Assembly: GCA_029244935.1 (NCBI GenBank) | Contig: JAQWQF010000026.1 | Location: 1 to 57,396 of the forward strand | DNA length: 57,396 bases | Source of the DNA: Methylophilaceae bacterium | Lineage (GTDB): Bacteria; Pseudomonadota; Gammaproteobacteria; Burkholderiales; Methylophilaceae | Direction of reading: 5' to 3' | Shown here: one piece after another, positions 27,766 to 37,266 of the stretch | How positions within the stretch are numbered: position 1 is the first letter of the stretch | Layout: each line of letters starts with the position of its first letter | The notes under the pieces: generated by a model | Seen by the model: the letters and a program-made list of their open reading frames with translations, nothing else | Database searches by the model: none | Told to the model about the DNA's origin: nothing | Program-made: the position numbers and the translations under genes

Positions 27766-28620
27766 TCAAATTTTGAGCATTTGTAACGCAAAAGCCATAA
27801 ACATAAAAAATCCAACATAATTATTCGCCAGAAAAGCCTCAAAATTTTTATCCGGATCCATGCTTATTCCTCTGATAGATCCTCTCAATGCAATGAATAG
27901 TGATATAGCCAAAAACAAATAAAAAGACATTGAATAGTCATTGGAATAACCAATAAATAGCAATATTAGAAACATAAATATAAAGCTCATTAAAATGAAA
28001 GGAATCGTATAATGCTTAAAAGTTAATGCTGAAGAACGAACATTAATCTTTTGATCATCTTTCATGTCCTTAATAGCATAATGAGAATCGAAACTTAAAG
28101 CCCAGAATATATTTGCAATATATAAAGCCCAGGCCTCAAAAGGGAGTAGGTTCTGAATTGCAGTAAAAGCCATTAAAATTCCAAATCCAAATGAAATTCC
28201 TAGCATCAATTGTGGGAGCGCAAAAAACCTTTTACAGAATGGATAAATTAATACTGATAATAGAGCAAATATTGACAATTTTATTGTTAGGAAGTTAAGT
28301 TGCAGAACTAAAAAAAATGAAAGTAACAATAAAATAAAAAGATAAAGTAAAGCCTCAAATATAGATGCTTTACCTGTAGCAAGAGGTCTATTTTTTGTTC
28401 TATCAACCTGTGTATCAATATTTCTATCAGCAAGATCGTTAGCAATACATCCCGCAGATCTCATCAAAATGGTACCAATAATAAAAATTATCAATATTCT
28501 TAAATCTGGAATTCCTTGCTGAGCAACTAATAAGGCTGACAATGTTGGCCATAGCAGCAGCAAAATACCAATGGGCTTGTTCATTCTAGTTAAAAAAACA
28601 AGGTTCATAAAATAACTCAT
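27766..28620 (-). CDS. ubiA: 4-hydroxybenzoate polyprenyltransferase UbiA
   Basis: The 284-residue integral membrane protein has about eight to nine helices. The first aspartate-rich motif N-D-L-A-D-R-N-I-D (about 62-70) and V-D-R-T-K-N-R-P-L (about 73-81) are clear; the second, D-S-H-Y-A-I-K-D-M-K-D-D (about 179-190), is also visible. It attaches the polyprenyl chain to 4-hydroxybenzoate in ubiquinone synthesis at the inner membrane. Its start overlaps the ubiC stop by four bases, the natural pairing since UbiC makes the 4-hydroxybenzoate. Confidence 0.96.
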   Translation of the reverse strand: MSYFMNLVFLTRMNKPIGILLLLWPTLSALLVAQQGIPDLRILIIFIIGTILMRSAGCIANDLADRNIDTQVDRTKNRPLATGKASIFEALLYLFILLLLSFFLVLQLNFLTIKLSIFALLSVLIYPFCKRFFALPQLMLGISFGFGILMAFTAIQNLLPFEAWALYIANIFWALSFDSHYAIKDMKDDQKINVRSSALTFKHYTIPFILMSFIFMFLILLFIGYSNDYSMSFYLFLAISLFIALRGSIRGISMDPDKNFEAFLANNYVGFFMFMAFALQMLKI

Positions 28621-29138
28621 TTATTAAATCTTAAATATTCAAAATTTTTAAAAAATACCTCAGTCAATAAAACGCTTTGGTTATTGTAATCAAACAGAGA
28701 TTGACGGCTCACTAAAATATTAGAAACATTGTGACCAGAATTTCTAACGCTTTTTGATATATCATCATTCTTTGAAAATACAGAATAAATAAATGCGGAA
28801 CGATTTATAACCTTTTTCTCAAAAATAATATCAGATAGTGGATTGTCTTGAAGTCCTTTAATACCTCTCCAGAAACCACGTAAATTTATTTTTGGTGTGA
28901 CTGTTCTTGCATACATAATTGGGCGGCCATCAGCGTAAATCATAACCTCCCGCAAATATAGCTGACCATCTCTTATATTTCTAAATTTATCTCTTTCTAT
29001 TTTTAGAAATTTTATAATGGCAGGCTTAATCTGTATGACCTGAAATTGTGCAATATTTTTGACGCGCTTACTAAGCGACCTTTTATTTGATAGCCAAAAG
29101 CGAAATTCACTCTTACCATTAATTTTTTTTTGCCACAT
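28617..29138 (-). CDS. ubiC: chorismate pyruvate-lyase UbiC
   Basis: The 173-residue protein matches UbiC in size and pattern: basic N terminus, L-R-E-V-M-I-Y-A-D-G-R-P-I-M-Y-A-R-T (about 61-79), and P-L-S-D-I-I-F-E (about 101-108). UbiC splits chorismate into 4-hydroxybenzoate and pyruvate, the first committed ubiquinone step. Sequence conservation is low in this family, but the R-E-V...A-R-T core and the overlap with ubiA make the call firm. recG follows upstream on the same strand with a seven-base gap. Confidence 0.92.
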   Translation of the reverse strand: MWQKKINGKSEFRFWLSNKRSLSKRVKNIAQFQVIQIKPAIIKFLKIERDKFRNIRDGQLYLREVMIYADGRPIMYARTVTPKINLRGFWRGIKGLQDNPLSDIIFEKKVINRSAFIYSVFSKNDDISKSVRNSGHNVSNILVSRQSLFDYNNQSVLLTEVFFKNFEYLRFNK

Positions 29139-29145
29139 TGTTTAA

Positions 29146-31194
29146 TTAAGCTCTTATGATTTCCTGATAATTTCGGAGCCATCTTTCTACATGAAGATTA
29201 ATAGATGGATGTTTTGATTTTATCAAATGATCTGCATCTTGTTTAGCTAATTCTAATAATGCTGAATCCTTTTGAATATCAGCAACTCTTAACATTGGTA
29301 CTCCACTTTGCTTCAAGCCAAGGAATTCACCAGGGCCTCGAATTTTTAAATCCTCTTCAGAAATTTTAAAACCATCAATATTTTCATAGATCGTTCTTAG
29401 TCTTTGTTTAGCTATTATTGATAATTTCTTTTGGTATAACATAATGCAGACACTTTTTTTTGTTCCTCTACCAATCCTTCCTCTTAGTTGATGAAGCTGA
29501 GATAAGCCCATTCTCTCTGCATTTTCTATAATCATTAACGTTGCATTTGGAACGTCTACCCCTACCTCTATTACTGTTGTTGCTACAAGAATTTTAATTT
29601 CTTTATTTTTAAACCTCTCCATCACCATTTCTTTCTCAGATGATTTCATTCGACCATGTATCAGTCCTACCTCATGATGTTTAAAGTATTTATTAAGGAC
29701 CATATAAGTATTTTCTGCCGTCTCTAATTGCAGCGTCTCACTTTCTTCAATAAGCGGACAAACCCAATACACCTGACTACCACCAATAACTTCTTTATTA
29801 ATTATTTCCAAAATGTCTTTTCTTCTTTCTTCAGAAAATAACTTAGTAGTAATAATTTGTCGTCCAGGAGGTAATTTATTAATTACAGATATATCCATGT
29901 CAGAAAAATAACTCATGGATAATGTTCTAGGAATCGGCGTTGCACTCATCATTAATTGATGTGCTTCAAATTTTTTATTGATGAGATTATTTTTTCTTAA
30001 TCTAATTCTTTGCTCAACACCAAATCGGTGCTGCTCATCGATGATGTAAAAAGCTAGGTTTTTAAAAATTACTTCTTCTTGAAATAATGCATGAGTTCCG
30101 ATGATAATGTCTGACTCCCCATCCATAATTTTTTTCTGGGCTATTTTTTTATTACTAGGCGACATACTTCCTCTTAATAAGTCAACTCTAAAACCTAGGG
30201 GCTCTAACCATTCTTTTATTTTACTAAAATGTTGCTCAGCTAAAATTTCAGTCGGAGCCATAAAAGCAACTTGATATCCAGACTTAATAACTTGTATAGC
30301 CGCCATTACTGCTACAACTGTTTTTCCACTTCCTACATCTCCCTGTAAAAGGCGATTCATTGGATGATTATTTTTAAGATCAGAATAAATATCTTGTAAT
30401 ACTGTTTCCTGTTCTTCTGTTAGTTTAAATTCTAGGTTTTCAATAAAGGTATGATGTAGCTGATCATAAAATTGAATTGGCATTGCTAGATGTAATTTTT
30501 TTTGATGGTAAAGCCCTCTCAGAAAAAGTTGTTGCGCCAAGAGTTCATCATAAATTAAACGATGATGATAAAAATTATCCTTTCGATCAAACAAATCTAT
30601 ATCACTATCTTTTGAAGGAAAATGTATCGCCTCAATTGCATCCATTAATAATGGTAATTTTCTTTTTAAATAAAGTTCTGGGAAGTAATCAATATAAGCT
30701 TTAGCTTCTATAGATTTATCAATCGATTTTTTTATTAGCTTACATAATAATTTCTGAGATAAACCAGACGTTGTCGGATATATTGGACTAAAAGTTTGCG
30801 GCAAAGGATCATCTGCATTTAATACTTTATATTGAGGGTGAATCATTTCATTAAGAAATAAATTCTTCTTCACTTCCCCAAATACACGAATTTTTTTTCC
30901 CTCAGATAGATCTTTAATTTGACTTGGATAGAAATTTATAAATCTTAGTTGTATGCTATCTGATTCGTCCGCAATAATTACAATTAAATTTTTTCGCGGT
31001 CTATAATTAACAGTAGACTGTTTAATTACACCTTCAATCTGTACTCGGGTTCCAGGAACAATGTTCTTAATAGATTCAATTTTGGTCTTATTTTGATATC
31101 TAGTAGGTAAATGAAGTAATAAATCAAAAACAGTTGCAATATGAAGCTTACGAAGCTTGATTGTTTGTGAGGGTGTGAAAATCGATTTTGGCAA
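29146..31194 (-). CDS. recG: ATP-dependent DNA helicase RecG
   Basis: The 682-residue protein has the N-terminal wedge domain (OB fold, about 40-150) and helicase motifs: G-D-V-G-S-G-K-T (about 281-288), D-E-Q-H (about 388-391), S-A-T-P-I-P-R-T (about 418-425), and the motif VI region H-Q-L-R-G-R-I-G-R-G (about 560-569). RecG remodels stalled replication forks and Holliday junctions. Length is normal. It lies between ridA and ubiC, each close enough for co-transcription. Confidence 0.98.
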   Translation of the reverse strand: MPKSIFTPSQTIKLRKLHIATVFDLLLHLPTRYQNKTKIESIKNIVPGTRVQIEGVIKQSTVNYRPRKNLIVIIADESDSIQLRFINFYPSQIKDLSEGKKIRVFGEVKKNLFLNEMIHPQYKVLNADDPLPQTFSPIYPTTSGLSQKLLCKLIKKSIDKSIEAKAYIDYFPELYLKRKLPLLMDAIEAIHFPSKDSDIDLFDRKDNFYHHRLIYDELLAQQLFLRGLYHQKKLHLAMPIQFYDQLHHTFIENLEFKLTEEQETVLQDIYSDLKNNHPMNRLLQGDVGSGKTVVAVMAAIQVIKSGYQVAFMAPTEILAEQHFSKIKEWLEPLGFRVDLLRGSMSPSNKKIAQKKIMDGESDIIIGTHALFQEEVIFKNLAFYIIDEQHRFGVEQRIRLRKNNLINKKFEAHQLMMSATPIPRTLSMSYFSDMDISVINKLPPGRQIITTKLFSEERRKDILEIINKEVIGGSQVYWVCPLIEESETLQLETAENTYMVLNKYFKHHEVGLIHGRMKSSEKEMVMERFKNKEIKILVATTVIEVGVDVPNATLMIIENAERMGLSQLHQLRGRIGRGTKKSVCIMLYQKKLSIIAKQRLRTIYENIDGFKISEEDLKIRGPGEFLGLKQSGVPMLRVADIQKDSALLELAKQDADHLIKSKHPSINLHVERWLRNYQEIIRA

Positions 31195-31208
31195 TTTTAT
31201 ATATTGCT

Positions 31209-31589
31209 CTAATCTTCCACTAAAAAACCGTCTGCCTCAACAAGCGCGCCTTTGGGAAGTGACTTAACACCTACTGCGGCTCTAGCGGGATAAGGTTCAT
31301 TAAAATAATTAGTCATAATCTCATTAACTAGAGCAAAATGTGTCAGATCTGTTAGGTAAATATTCAATTTCATAAGATCACCAACACTAGCATTTGAAGC
31401 TTTAATTACTGCTATTAGATTCTTAAAAACTTGATGAATTTGTGCTTCTATACCATCAACTAGTTCCATCGTTTTTGGGTCTAATGGAATTTGTCCAGAT
31501 AAAAATGTAATATTATTTTTTTTGATTGCTTGAGAATATGTCCCAATAGCAGCTGGTGCATTTTTAGTTTCTATAACCGTTTTAGCCAT
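31209..31589 (-). CDS. ridA: RidA family enamine/imine deaminase
   Basis: The 126-residue protein is a complete Rid[10 protein letters not shown] (about 14-22), [10 protein letters not shown] (29-38) and the arginine in P-A-R-A-A-V-G-V (about 100-107) that holds the substrate carboxylate, followed by L-P-K-G-A-L-V-E. It hydrolyses reactive 2-aminoacrylate and similar imines made by PLP enzymes. It sits between spoT and recG, where it is often found in Proteobacteria. Confidence 0.96.
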   Translation of the reverse strand: MAKTVIETKNAPAAIGTYSQAIKKNNITFLSGQIPLDPKTMELVDGIEAQIHQVFKNLIAVIKASNASVGDLMKLNIYLTDLTHFALVNEIMTNYFNEPYPARAAVGVKSLPKGALVEADGFLVED

Positions 31590-31641
31590 GATGTTTATTC
31601 CAATTTTATATAATTAGTTAGATTTGAATTCCGATTCTTTT

Positions 31642-33840
31642 TTATGTTAATGATTTTACACGATTGATTCTATTAATTTTTTTAATTTTCCTTAAGTTTC
31701 TAATTAGTTCAGCAAGATGTATACGATTTTTTACTTGTACAACAAAATTTAAATTTGCAAAAGTACTTCCATCAGGTTGCTCTAAAGATACATTGTCAAT
31801 ATTTGAGTTTGATGCAGCAATAACAGAAGCAATTCTACCTAACATTCCTTTTTCATTTATAACTAATATATTAAGATTTACATTGAATAATCGGTTAGGA
31901 TCCGGCTCCCATTCAACATCAACCCATCTATCGTGATCAAGTTTAAATTTCCTAATGACTGGGCAATCATGCGTATGAATAATTAGTCCTCTATCTTTAT
32001 TAATAAAACCTAAAATTGGATCTCCTGGGATTGGATGACAACAGGTAGCAAGTTTAATAGCCATATCCTCAGCACCTTTGATCGTAATTACATCCAGGAA
32101 CTTACTCTGATTTATTGTTTTTTTAACACCATCCATAATAGCTGTTAATTGATGAGCAACCATTACATTGACCTTTTTTCCCAATGCTATCTCTATCAAT
32201 AATTCATCCTTAGAGCTCATATGATAATCTTGAATTAACTTTTGCCAGTGTTTTTTCTTAATATTATCTGGATCAATATGAAAAGCTTTCAGTGCATTAT
32301 TTAACATACTATAGCCAAGAATAACTAGATCATTTGATTCTGCTGTCTTTAAAAAAGATCTAATTTGAGATCTGGCTTTGCCAGTTATAACAAAATTTAA
32401 CCAAGCAGGATTTGGTTTTGCCGGTGAAGCTGTTACCACTTCAATATGATCTCCTGTTTTAATTTCTGTTCGTAATGGAACTAATTCCTGATTAATCTTA
32501 GCTGCAACTGTACTATTACCTACATCACTATGCACCGCATATGCATAATCAATTGTAGTCGATCCCTTTGGTAAATTAAATATAGTTCCCTTAGGGGAAA
32601 ATACATATACTTCATCTGGAAAAAGATCAACTTTCAAATGCTCCAAAAATTCTAAAGAATCTGAGCCCTCTGTTTGAATTTCTAAAAGCCTTTTAAGCCA
32701 TTGGTTAGTCTGTTGCTGAAGTTCTGTTACATGAGCATCCTTAGTCTTATATAGCCAATGAGATGCAACACCAGCTTCTGCCAGGTTATGCATTAGCTCT
32801 GTTCTAATTTGTATTTCTAGTGGCATACCGAATGGGCCAAATAAGGTTGTATGTAATGATTGATAACCATTAGCCTTTGGTATTGCAATATAATCTTTAA
32901 ACTTACCTGGGATTGGCTTATAAAGTGAGTGAAGTGCGCCTAAAGCTAAATAGCAGTCATTTAGATTTTTAACAATAATTCGAAATGCATAAATATCATT
33001 AATCTCCGAGAAGCTTGAATGTTTCTCAACCATTTTCTTATGAATACTCGAAGGATTTTTTTCTCTTCCAAAAACATCTGCATTAACTTTAAAAAAACCT
33101 AATTTATCTTTTATTTCTGTAAGGCTTTTTTCCACTACCTCTTTTCGATTTCCTCTAGTTGCTTTAATCGCTTTAATAATTGTCTTATAGCGAAGTGGGT
33201 GAATATATTTGAAGCATAAATCTTCTAACTCCTGATGAATATTGTTTAGTCCCAATCGATTTGCGATTGGAGAATAAATATCAAGAGTTTCTTGAGATAT
33301 TCTTATTCTCTTCTTTGGACTTAAGTGTTCTAAAGTTTCCATATTATGAAGTCGATCTGCTAACTTAATTAATATAACTCTCACATCTTGTGACATTGCT
33401 AATAACATTTTTCTGAAATTTTCTGCTTGGGCTTGCGATGCATCATCAAAATGAATTTTATCTAGCTTCGATAAGCCTCCTACTATGCTTGCAACTTGAG
33501 AGCCAAATTTACTTTCTATTTCAATAAGAGTGCTAGAAGTGTCTTCTACAACATCATGAAGTAATGCTGCTTGAATAGATGGGCTATCTAAATGAAGGTG
33601 AGCTGCAATACATGCGACTGATACAGGATGGATAATGTAATCCTCCCCACTTCGTCTTTTTTGTCCTTTATGAGCATCAAGGCTATATTCATATGCATTC
33701 CATATGATTTTAATCTCTTTTTGAGGAAGATAAGGTTTTAGGAGTTGAGTAAGTCTTGAGTCTCTTGAATTTGCAGGCAATAATTGGGGCAATGCTTTAT
33801 TCTTTTGTTCCGCTATTTTTGACTGAGCGGTGTTTCCCAT
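31642..33840 (-). CDS. spoT: bifunctional (p)ppGpp synthetase/hydrolase SpoT
   Basis: The 732-residue protein has the Rel/SpoT layout: HD hydrolase domain (H-D-V-V-E-D, about 90-95), synthetase domain with K-F-K-D-Y-I-A-I-P-K-A-N-G-Y-Q-S-L-H-T (about 315-333), TGS domain (about 405-465), a cysteine-containing region (C-C-H-P-I-P-G-D) and a C-terminal ACT domain. The intact HD motif and the rpoZ/gmk neighbourhood favour bifunctional SpoT over RelA. It makes and degrades the alarmone that acts with DksA and omega, both encoded in this window. Confidence 0.97.
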   Translation of the reverse strand: MGNTAQSKIAEQKNKALPQLLPANSRDSRLTQLLKPYLPQKEIKIIWNAYEYSLDAHKGQKRRSGEDYIIHPVSVACIAAHLHLDSPSIQAALLHDVVEDTSSTLIEIESKFGSQVASIVGGLSKLDKIHFDDASQAQAENFRKMLLAMSQDVRVILIKLADRLHNMETLEHLSPKKRIRISQETLDIYSPIANRLGLNNIHQELEDLCFKYIHPLRYKTIIKAIKATRGNRKEVVEKSLTEIKDKLGFFKVNADVFGREKNPSSIHKKMVEKHSSFSEINDIYAFRIIVKNLNDCYLALGALHSLYKPIPGKFKDYIAIPKANGYQSLHTTLFGPFGMPLEIQIRTELMHNLAEAGVASHWLYKTKDAHVTELQQQTNQWLKRLLEIQTEGSDSLEFLEHLKVDLFPDEVYVFSPKGTIFNLPKGSTTIDYAYAVHSDVGNSTVAAKINQELVPLRTEIKTGDHIEVVTASPAKPNPAWLNFVITGKARSQIRSFLKTAESNDLVILGYSMLNNALKAFHIDPDNIKKKHWQKLIQDYHMSSKDELLIEIALGKKVNVMVAHQLTAIMDGVKKTINQSKFLDVITIKGAEDMAIKLATCCHPIPGDPILGFINKDRGLIIHTHDCPVIRKFKLDHDRWVDVEWEPDPNRLFNVNLNILVINEKGMLGRIASVIAASNSNIDNVSLEQPDGSTFANLNFVVQVKNRIHLAELIRNLRKIKKINRINRVKSLT

Positions 33841-33869
33841 GAATCCCCCAAATTAGGTATTAATTATTA

Positions 33870-34082
33870 TTAACCAACGTTTTTAATTAAAATTTCTTCA
33901 CCAATTAAACCTTCAGCAATTTCTCTTAATGCTGTCACAGAGGGCTTATCCTTTGTTCCTGTAACATCAATTAAAGGCTCAGCACCATTTGCGAGCTGTC
34001 TTGATCTTAAGGCGGCAACTAGTGTTAATTGAAACCTATTAGGTATTAATTCTAAACAATCATCTACAGTAATTCGCGCCAT
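33870..34082 (-). CDS. rpoZ: RNA polymerase omega subunit
   Basis: The 70-residue protein has [10 protein letters not shown], the [16 protein letters not shown] core (16-31) and [10 protein letters not shown] (about 49-58). The N-terminal M-A-R-I-T is the part that contributes to one ppGpp site on polymerase in E. coli. It lies in the conserved gmk-rpoZ-spoT order. Confidence 0.97.
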   Translation of the reverse strand: MARITVDDCLELIPNRFQLTLVAALRSRQLANGAEPLIDVTGTKDKPSVTALREIAEGLIGEEILIKNVG

Positions 34083-34098
34083 TTTTGCTCCATAAAAT

Positions 34099-34722
34099 TT
34101 ATTTTCTTAACTCATTTATCAAAGCATGGTGCCTATGAAGTTGTTTATGAGTTTTTAGTGTTTTTGACATGATAATAGCCTCTAATTCCTTTAAGGCACA
34201 ATCAAAATCGTCGTTGATTGTAACATAATCAAACTTTTCTAAGTGACTCATTTCATCTTTTGCTGCTGATAAACGCTTACTAATTGTTTCTTTTGAATCT
34301 TGTCCCCTTTTCTTTAATCGCTCTTCAAGTGCTTTTATTGATGGCGGCAGTATAAAAATACTAATGGCATCTTGATAAATCTTTTTAACACTAAAAGCCC
34401 CCTGCCAATCTATCTCAAGAATAATATCTTTGCCTAATTTTATTGCCTCTAAAATAGTTTCTTTTGAAGTACCATAAAATGCCCCATGACATTCAGCAGT
34501 TTCTAGAAAAATACCTTGTTGCTGCATTTCATTAAAACTTTTTTTATTAATAAATCGATAATCAACTCCATCTACCTCACCAGGCCTTGGCGTTCGAGTA
34601 GTAAACGAAATTGAGAGCTCAAGGTTTGGATTATTTTTAAGAATAGCCTTCACGAGCGAGGTTTTACCTGCTCCTGATGCAGCGGTAACAATAAATAAAT
34701 TTCCATGCAATGGATTAATCAT
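34099..34722 (-). CDS. gmk: guanylate kinase
   Basis: The 207-residue protein has the P-loop S-G-A-G-K-T-S-L-V (about 16-24), [13 protein letters not shown] (about 37-49) that binds GMP, and [11 protein letters not shown] (about 97-107). It phosphorylates GMP to GDP. Its ATG overlaps the yicC stop by one base (TAATG), a translational coupling arrangement. Confidence 0.97.
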   Translation of the reverse strand: MINPLHGNLFIVTAASGAGKTSLVKAILKNNPNLELSISFTTRTPRPGEVDGVDYRFINKKSFNEMQQQGIFLETAECHGAFYGTSKETILEAIKLGKDIILEIDWQGAFSVKKIYQDAISIFILPPSIKALEERLKKRGQDSKETISKRLSAAKDEMSHLEKFDYVTINDDFDCALKELEAIIMSKTLKTHKQLHRHHALINELRK

Positions 34723-35585
34723 TATTCAATATTCTGTATTTGTTCACGAATTTGTTCAATTATAACTTTTAATTCAACTGAAATTCTTGAAATTTCGACC
34801 GAAATTGCTTTTGACCCTAATGTATTGGCTTCACGATTAAATTCTTGCATCAAAAAATCCATTTTTTTTCCAACAGGCTCCTTCAGTATTAATAATCGCC
34901 TTAGTTCCTTTAGATGTGACTCTAATCGATCAATCTCCTCTGTAATATCAGACTTCTGAATAAAAATTAGTAACTCTTGCTTTAAGCGGTCACTTTCAAC
35001 ATTAATAAGTGCCTCTTTAAATCTCTTATTGATCTTTACTTGGTGAAGTTTAATTGCTTTTGGCATAATTTTCTTAGTCTGACCAATTAATCTCTCAATT
35101 AATTTTATATTGTTGAATATTACTTTACTAATATTTTTACCCTCTCTTTGTCGATCAATAATAGTTTTTTGAAGGGCATTAGGCAGGGTACTTAGAAGAA
35201 CTTTTTTAAGATTACTATTATCTATAACTTGTTTGTTATTCCCAGATAATTTAAAAATTTCAACAGGGTCTATTAAGGATGGGTTTTTTATAAGAGTAGC
35301 TATTTTTTCTGTGGAATTAATTAATGCTTTGATTTCTTTTTCTTCAATTTTTTTATAATTTAGTCCGGCTTCTTTTGATCTTAGAAAAATTTTGCAATCT
35401 ATTTTTCCTCTTGAAATACTCGCTAAAATTATTTCACGAATCTGAGACTCATATACTCTTATATCATCACCTAATTTTAACTGTAACTCACAATAACGAC
35501 TATTAAGAGTTTTAATTTCAATTACTAAGCTACCAAACTTTGTATCTTTTTCTCCAAAGAAGAAACCAGTCATGCTTGAAATCAT
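34722..35585 (-). CDS. yicC: YicC family endoribonuclease
   Basis: The 287-residue protein begins M-I-S-S-M-T-G-F and continues E-I-K-T-L-N-S-R-Y-C-E (27-37), both typical of YicC. The C-terminal DUF1732 half holds E-E-I-D-R-L-E-S-H-L (about 225-234) and G-K-K-M-D-F-L-M-Q-E-F-N-R-E-A-N-T (about 249-265). YicC-type proteins were recently described as endoribonucleases acting on small RNAs. The placement just before gmk is conserved. Confidence 0.95.
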   Translation of the reverse strand: MISSMTGFFFGEKDTKFGSLVIEIKTLNSRYCELQLKLGDDIRVYESQIREIILASISRGKIDCKIFLRSKEAGLNYKKIEEKEIKALINSTEKIATLIKNPSLIDPVEIFKLSGNNKQVIDNSNLKKVLLSTLPNALQKTIIDRQREGKNISKVIFNNIKLIERLIGQTKKIMPKAIKLHQVKINKRFKEALINVESDRLKQELLIFIQKSDITEEIDRLESHLKELRRLLILKEPVGKKMDFLMQEFNREANTLGSKAISVEISRISVELKVIIEQIREQIQNIE

Positions 35586-35681
35586 TTTTATCCCTTAATA
35601 ATATTTATGTTTTAAATAACGTTTTAACTAATTATAACGATAAAGTCTATAAATCCATTTAAATAGGTGCCTTCGATAGAC

Positions 35682-35687
35682 TATAAT
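35682..35687 (+). promoter_or_regulatory. -10 element before rph
   Basis: Perfect TATAAT 30 bases before the rph ATG; the -35 (TTAAAT or TTTAAA near 35659) is poor. It probably starts the rph-rdgB-hemW transcript. Confidence 0.35.
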
Positions 35688-35716
35688 TCAATATTAAGAA
35701 TATTAAGGAAAGTTTA

Positions 35717-36439
35717 ATGCGATCTTACAAGCGCCAAAAGAACGACCTCAGACCTATTGAATTTATTAGAAACTTTACGAAACATGCGGAAGGCTCAGTT
35801 TTAATAAAATGTGGCGATACCCATGTACTTTGCACTTCTAGTATCGAGGAGTCCGTACCTTCTTTTTTAAAGGGAAAGGGCCAAGGTTGGGTAACAGCAG
35901 AATATGGCATGCTTCCAAGATCAACCTCATCAAGAATGCCAAGAGAGGCAGCTAGAGGTAAACAATCTGGGCGTACTCAAGAAATACAACGTTTGATTGG
36001 AAGAAGTTTGAGGGCGGTAATAGACCTCAAGAAATTAGGAGAAAGAACTATTCATATTGATTGTGACGTAATACAAGCCGATGGTGGGACTCGGACAGCT
36101 AGTATTTCAGGTGCATACATAGCTATTTATGATGCTGTTCAAAATCTTATTAACTCTAACAAAATATCAACTTCTCCATTAATTGATTCAATAGCTGCCA
36201 TTTCAGTTGGCATTAAAAATGGTGAAGTTTTTCTTGATTTAGATTATGAAGAGGATTCTAGTTGTGATACAGATATGAATATTGTAATGACTGGAAATGG
36301 AAGGTTTGTTGAAATTCAAGGAACTGCAGAGGGCGAAGCTTTCTCTAGAAAAGAAATGGATGACCTAATTAATATGGCTGAATCAGGAATAAAACTAATA
36401 ACGCAAAAGCAAATTGAAGCAATTGGAATCTTAAGCTAA
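35717..36439 (+). CDS. rph: ribonuclease PH
   Basis: The 240-residue protein has the RNase PH pattern: [18 protein letters not shown] (12-29), the M-L-P-R-S-T motif (about 66-71), the basic [18 protein letters not shown] (about 85-102) and the metal-binding [13 protein letters not shown] (about 117-129). It trims the 3' ends of tRNA precursors with phosphate. AAGGAAAG precedes the ATG. The rdgB start overlaps its last base. Confidence 0.97.
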   Translation: MRSYKRQKNDLRPIEFIRNFTKHAEGSVLIKCGDTHVLCTSSIEESVPSFLKGKGQGWVTAEYGMLPRSTSSRMPREAARGKQSGRTQEIQRLIGRSLRAVIDLKKLGERTIHIDCDVIQADGGTRTASISGAYIAIYDAVQNLINSNKISTSPLIDSIAAISVGIKNGEVFLDLDYEEDSSCDTDMNIVMTGNGRFVEIQGTAEGEAFSRKEMDDLINMAESGIKLITQKQIEAIGILS

Positions 36440-37035
36440 TGAATAAAATAGTTATTGCTACTAATAACGAAAAAAAATTAAAGGAGATCTCAACGATACT
36501 AGAAGATTTAAATATTCAAGCTATACCTCAATCTCATTTTAAAATTGGTGAAAGTGAAGAACCTTTCGACACATTCATTGAGAATGCTTTAATTAAAGCA
36601 AGATACGCTTCTATAAAAACTGGGCTTCCTGCTATTGCAGATGACTCGGGTCTTTGTGTTGACACACTAAAAGGAAAGCCAGGTATTTACTCAGCTAGAT
36701 TTTCTGGTTCACCCAGATCAGACGAGAATAATAACCTTAAATTACTTGATCTTTTAAAAGATAAATACAATAGAAAAGCACATTATTACTGTGCTATTGT
36801 TTTTATTAAAAGCTCAGATGATCCTCAACCTGTTATTGCAGAGGGCATATGGCAGGGTGAAATATTAAAAACTCCAAGGGGGAGAAATGGTTTTGGTTAC
36901 GACCCACTCTTTCTTGACTATAAAACAGATCTAAGTGCAGCTGAACTGTCTCCTAAATTAAAAAATAAAATTAGTCATCGAGGTCAGGCTTTGCAAAAAA
37001 TAAAACAAAAACTTAAAATGATTTATGGCCAATAA
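36439..37035 (+). CDS. rdgB: RdgB/HAM1 non-canonical purine NTP pyrophosphatase
   Basis: The 198-residue protein carries I-A-T-N-N-E-K-K-L-K-E (5-15), A-D-D-S-G-L-C-V-D (67-75), the G-x-P-G-I-Y-S-A-R region and the late F-G-Y-D-P-L-F and S-H-R-G-Q-A-L motifs of the HAM1 family. It removes ITP, dITP and XTP from the nucleotide pool by hydrolysis to the monophosphate. It overlaps both rph (one base) and the next small gene (11 bases), so the three are co-expressed. Confidence 0.97.
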   Translation: MNKIVIATNNEKKLKEISTILEDLNIQAIPQSHFKIGESEEPFDTFIENALIKARYASIKTGLPAIADDSGLCVDTLKGKPGIYSARFSGSPRSDENNNLKLLDLLKDKYNRKAHYYCAIVFIKSSDDPQPVIAEGIWQGEILKTPRGRNGFGYDPLFLDYKTDLSAAELSPKLKNKISHRGQALQKIKQKLKMIYGQ

Positions 37036-37249
37036 AAGAAAAAAATTGCAAATATGGGTTAAAGATGATCAATCAGTCGTCGCCTGCACAGAAAAAATAA
37101 AGGTGATGACTGAAAACTTTGACGAATTAAAGCAGCTGGCACAAGATGCTTTTGAAGACGGTCTCCTGATGGAAGTTTCTGATCAGCAAATGCGCGATGT
37201 ACTGCATGAGATAGTAGACGAACTAAAAAATAAATTAATTAAAAAATAG
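37025..37249 (+). CDS. small soluble protein of unknown function
   Basis: I do not recognise this 74-residue protein. It has a basic start (N-K-R-K-K-L), a probable beta strand (L-Q-I-W-V-K), then acidic helical segments (E-N-F-D-E-L-K-Q-L-A-Q-D-A-F-E-D-G and a C-terminal L-H-E-I-V-D-E-L-K-N-K-L). There is no signal peptide or membrane segment. It overlaps the rdgB end by 11 bases and ends shortly before hemW, and its regular codon use and fixed place in the transcript support a real gene. A DNA- or RNA-linked adaptor is conceivable, but nothing in the sequence proves it. Confidence 0.65.
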   Translation: MANKRKKLQIWVKDDQSVVACTEKIKVMTENFDELKQLAQDAFEDGLLMEVSDQQMRDVLHEIVDELKNKLIKK

Positions 37250-37266
37250 TTATTTTGCAGGATTCT

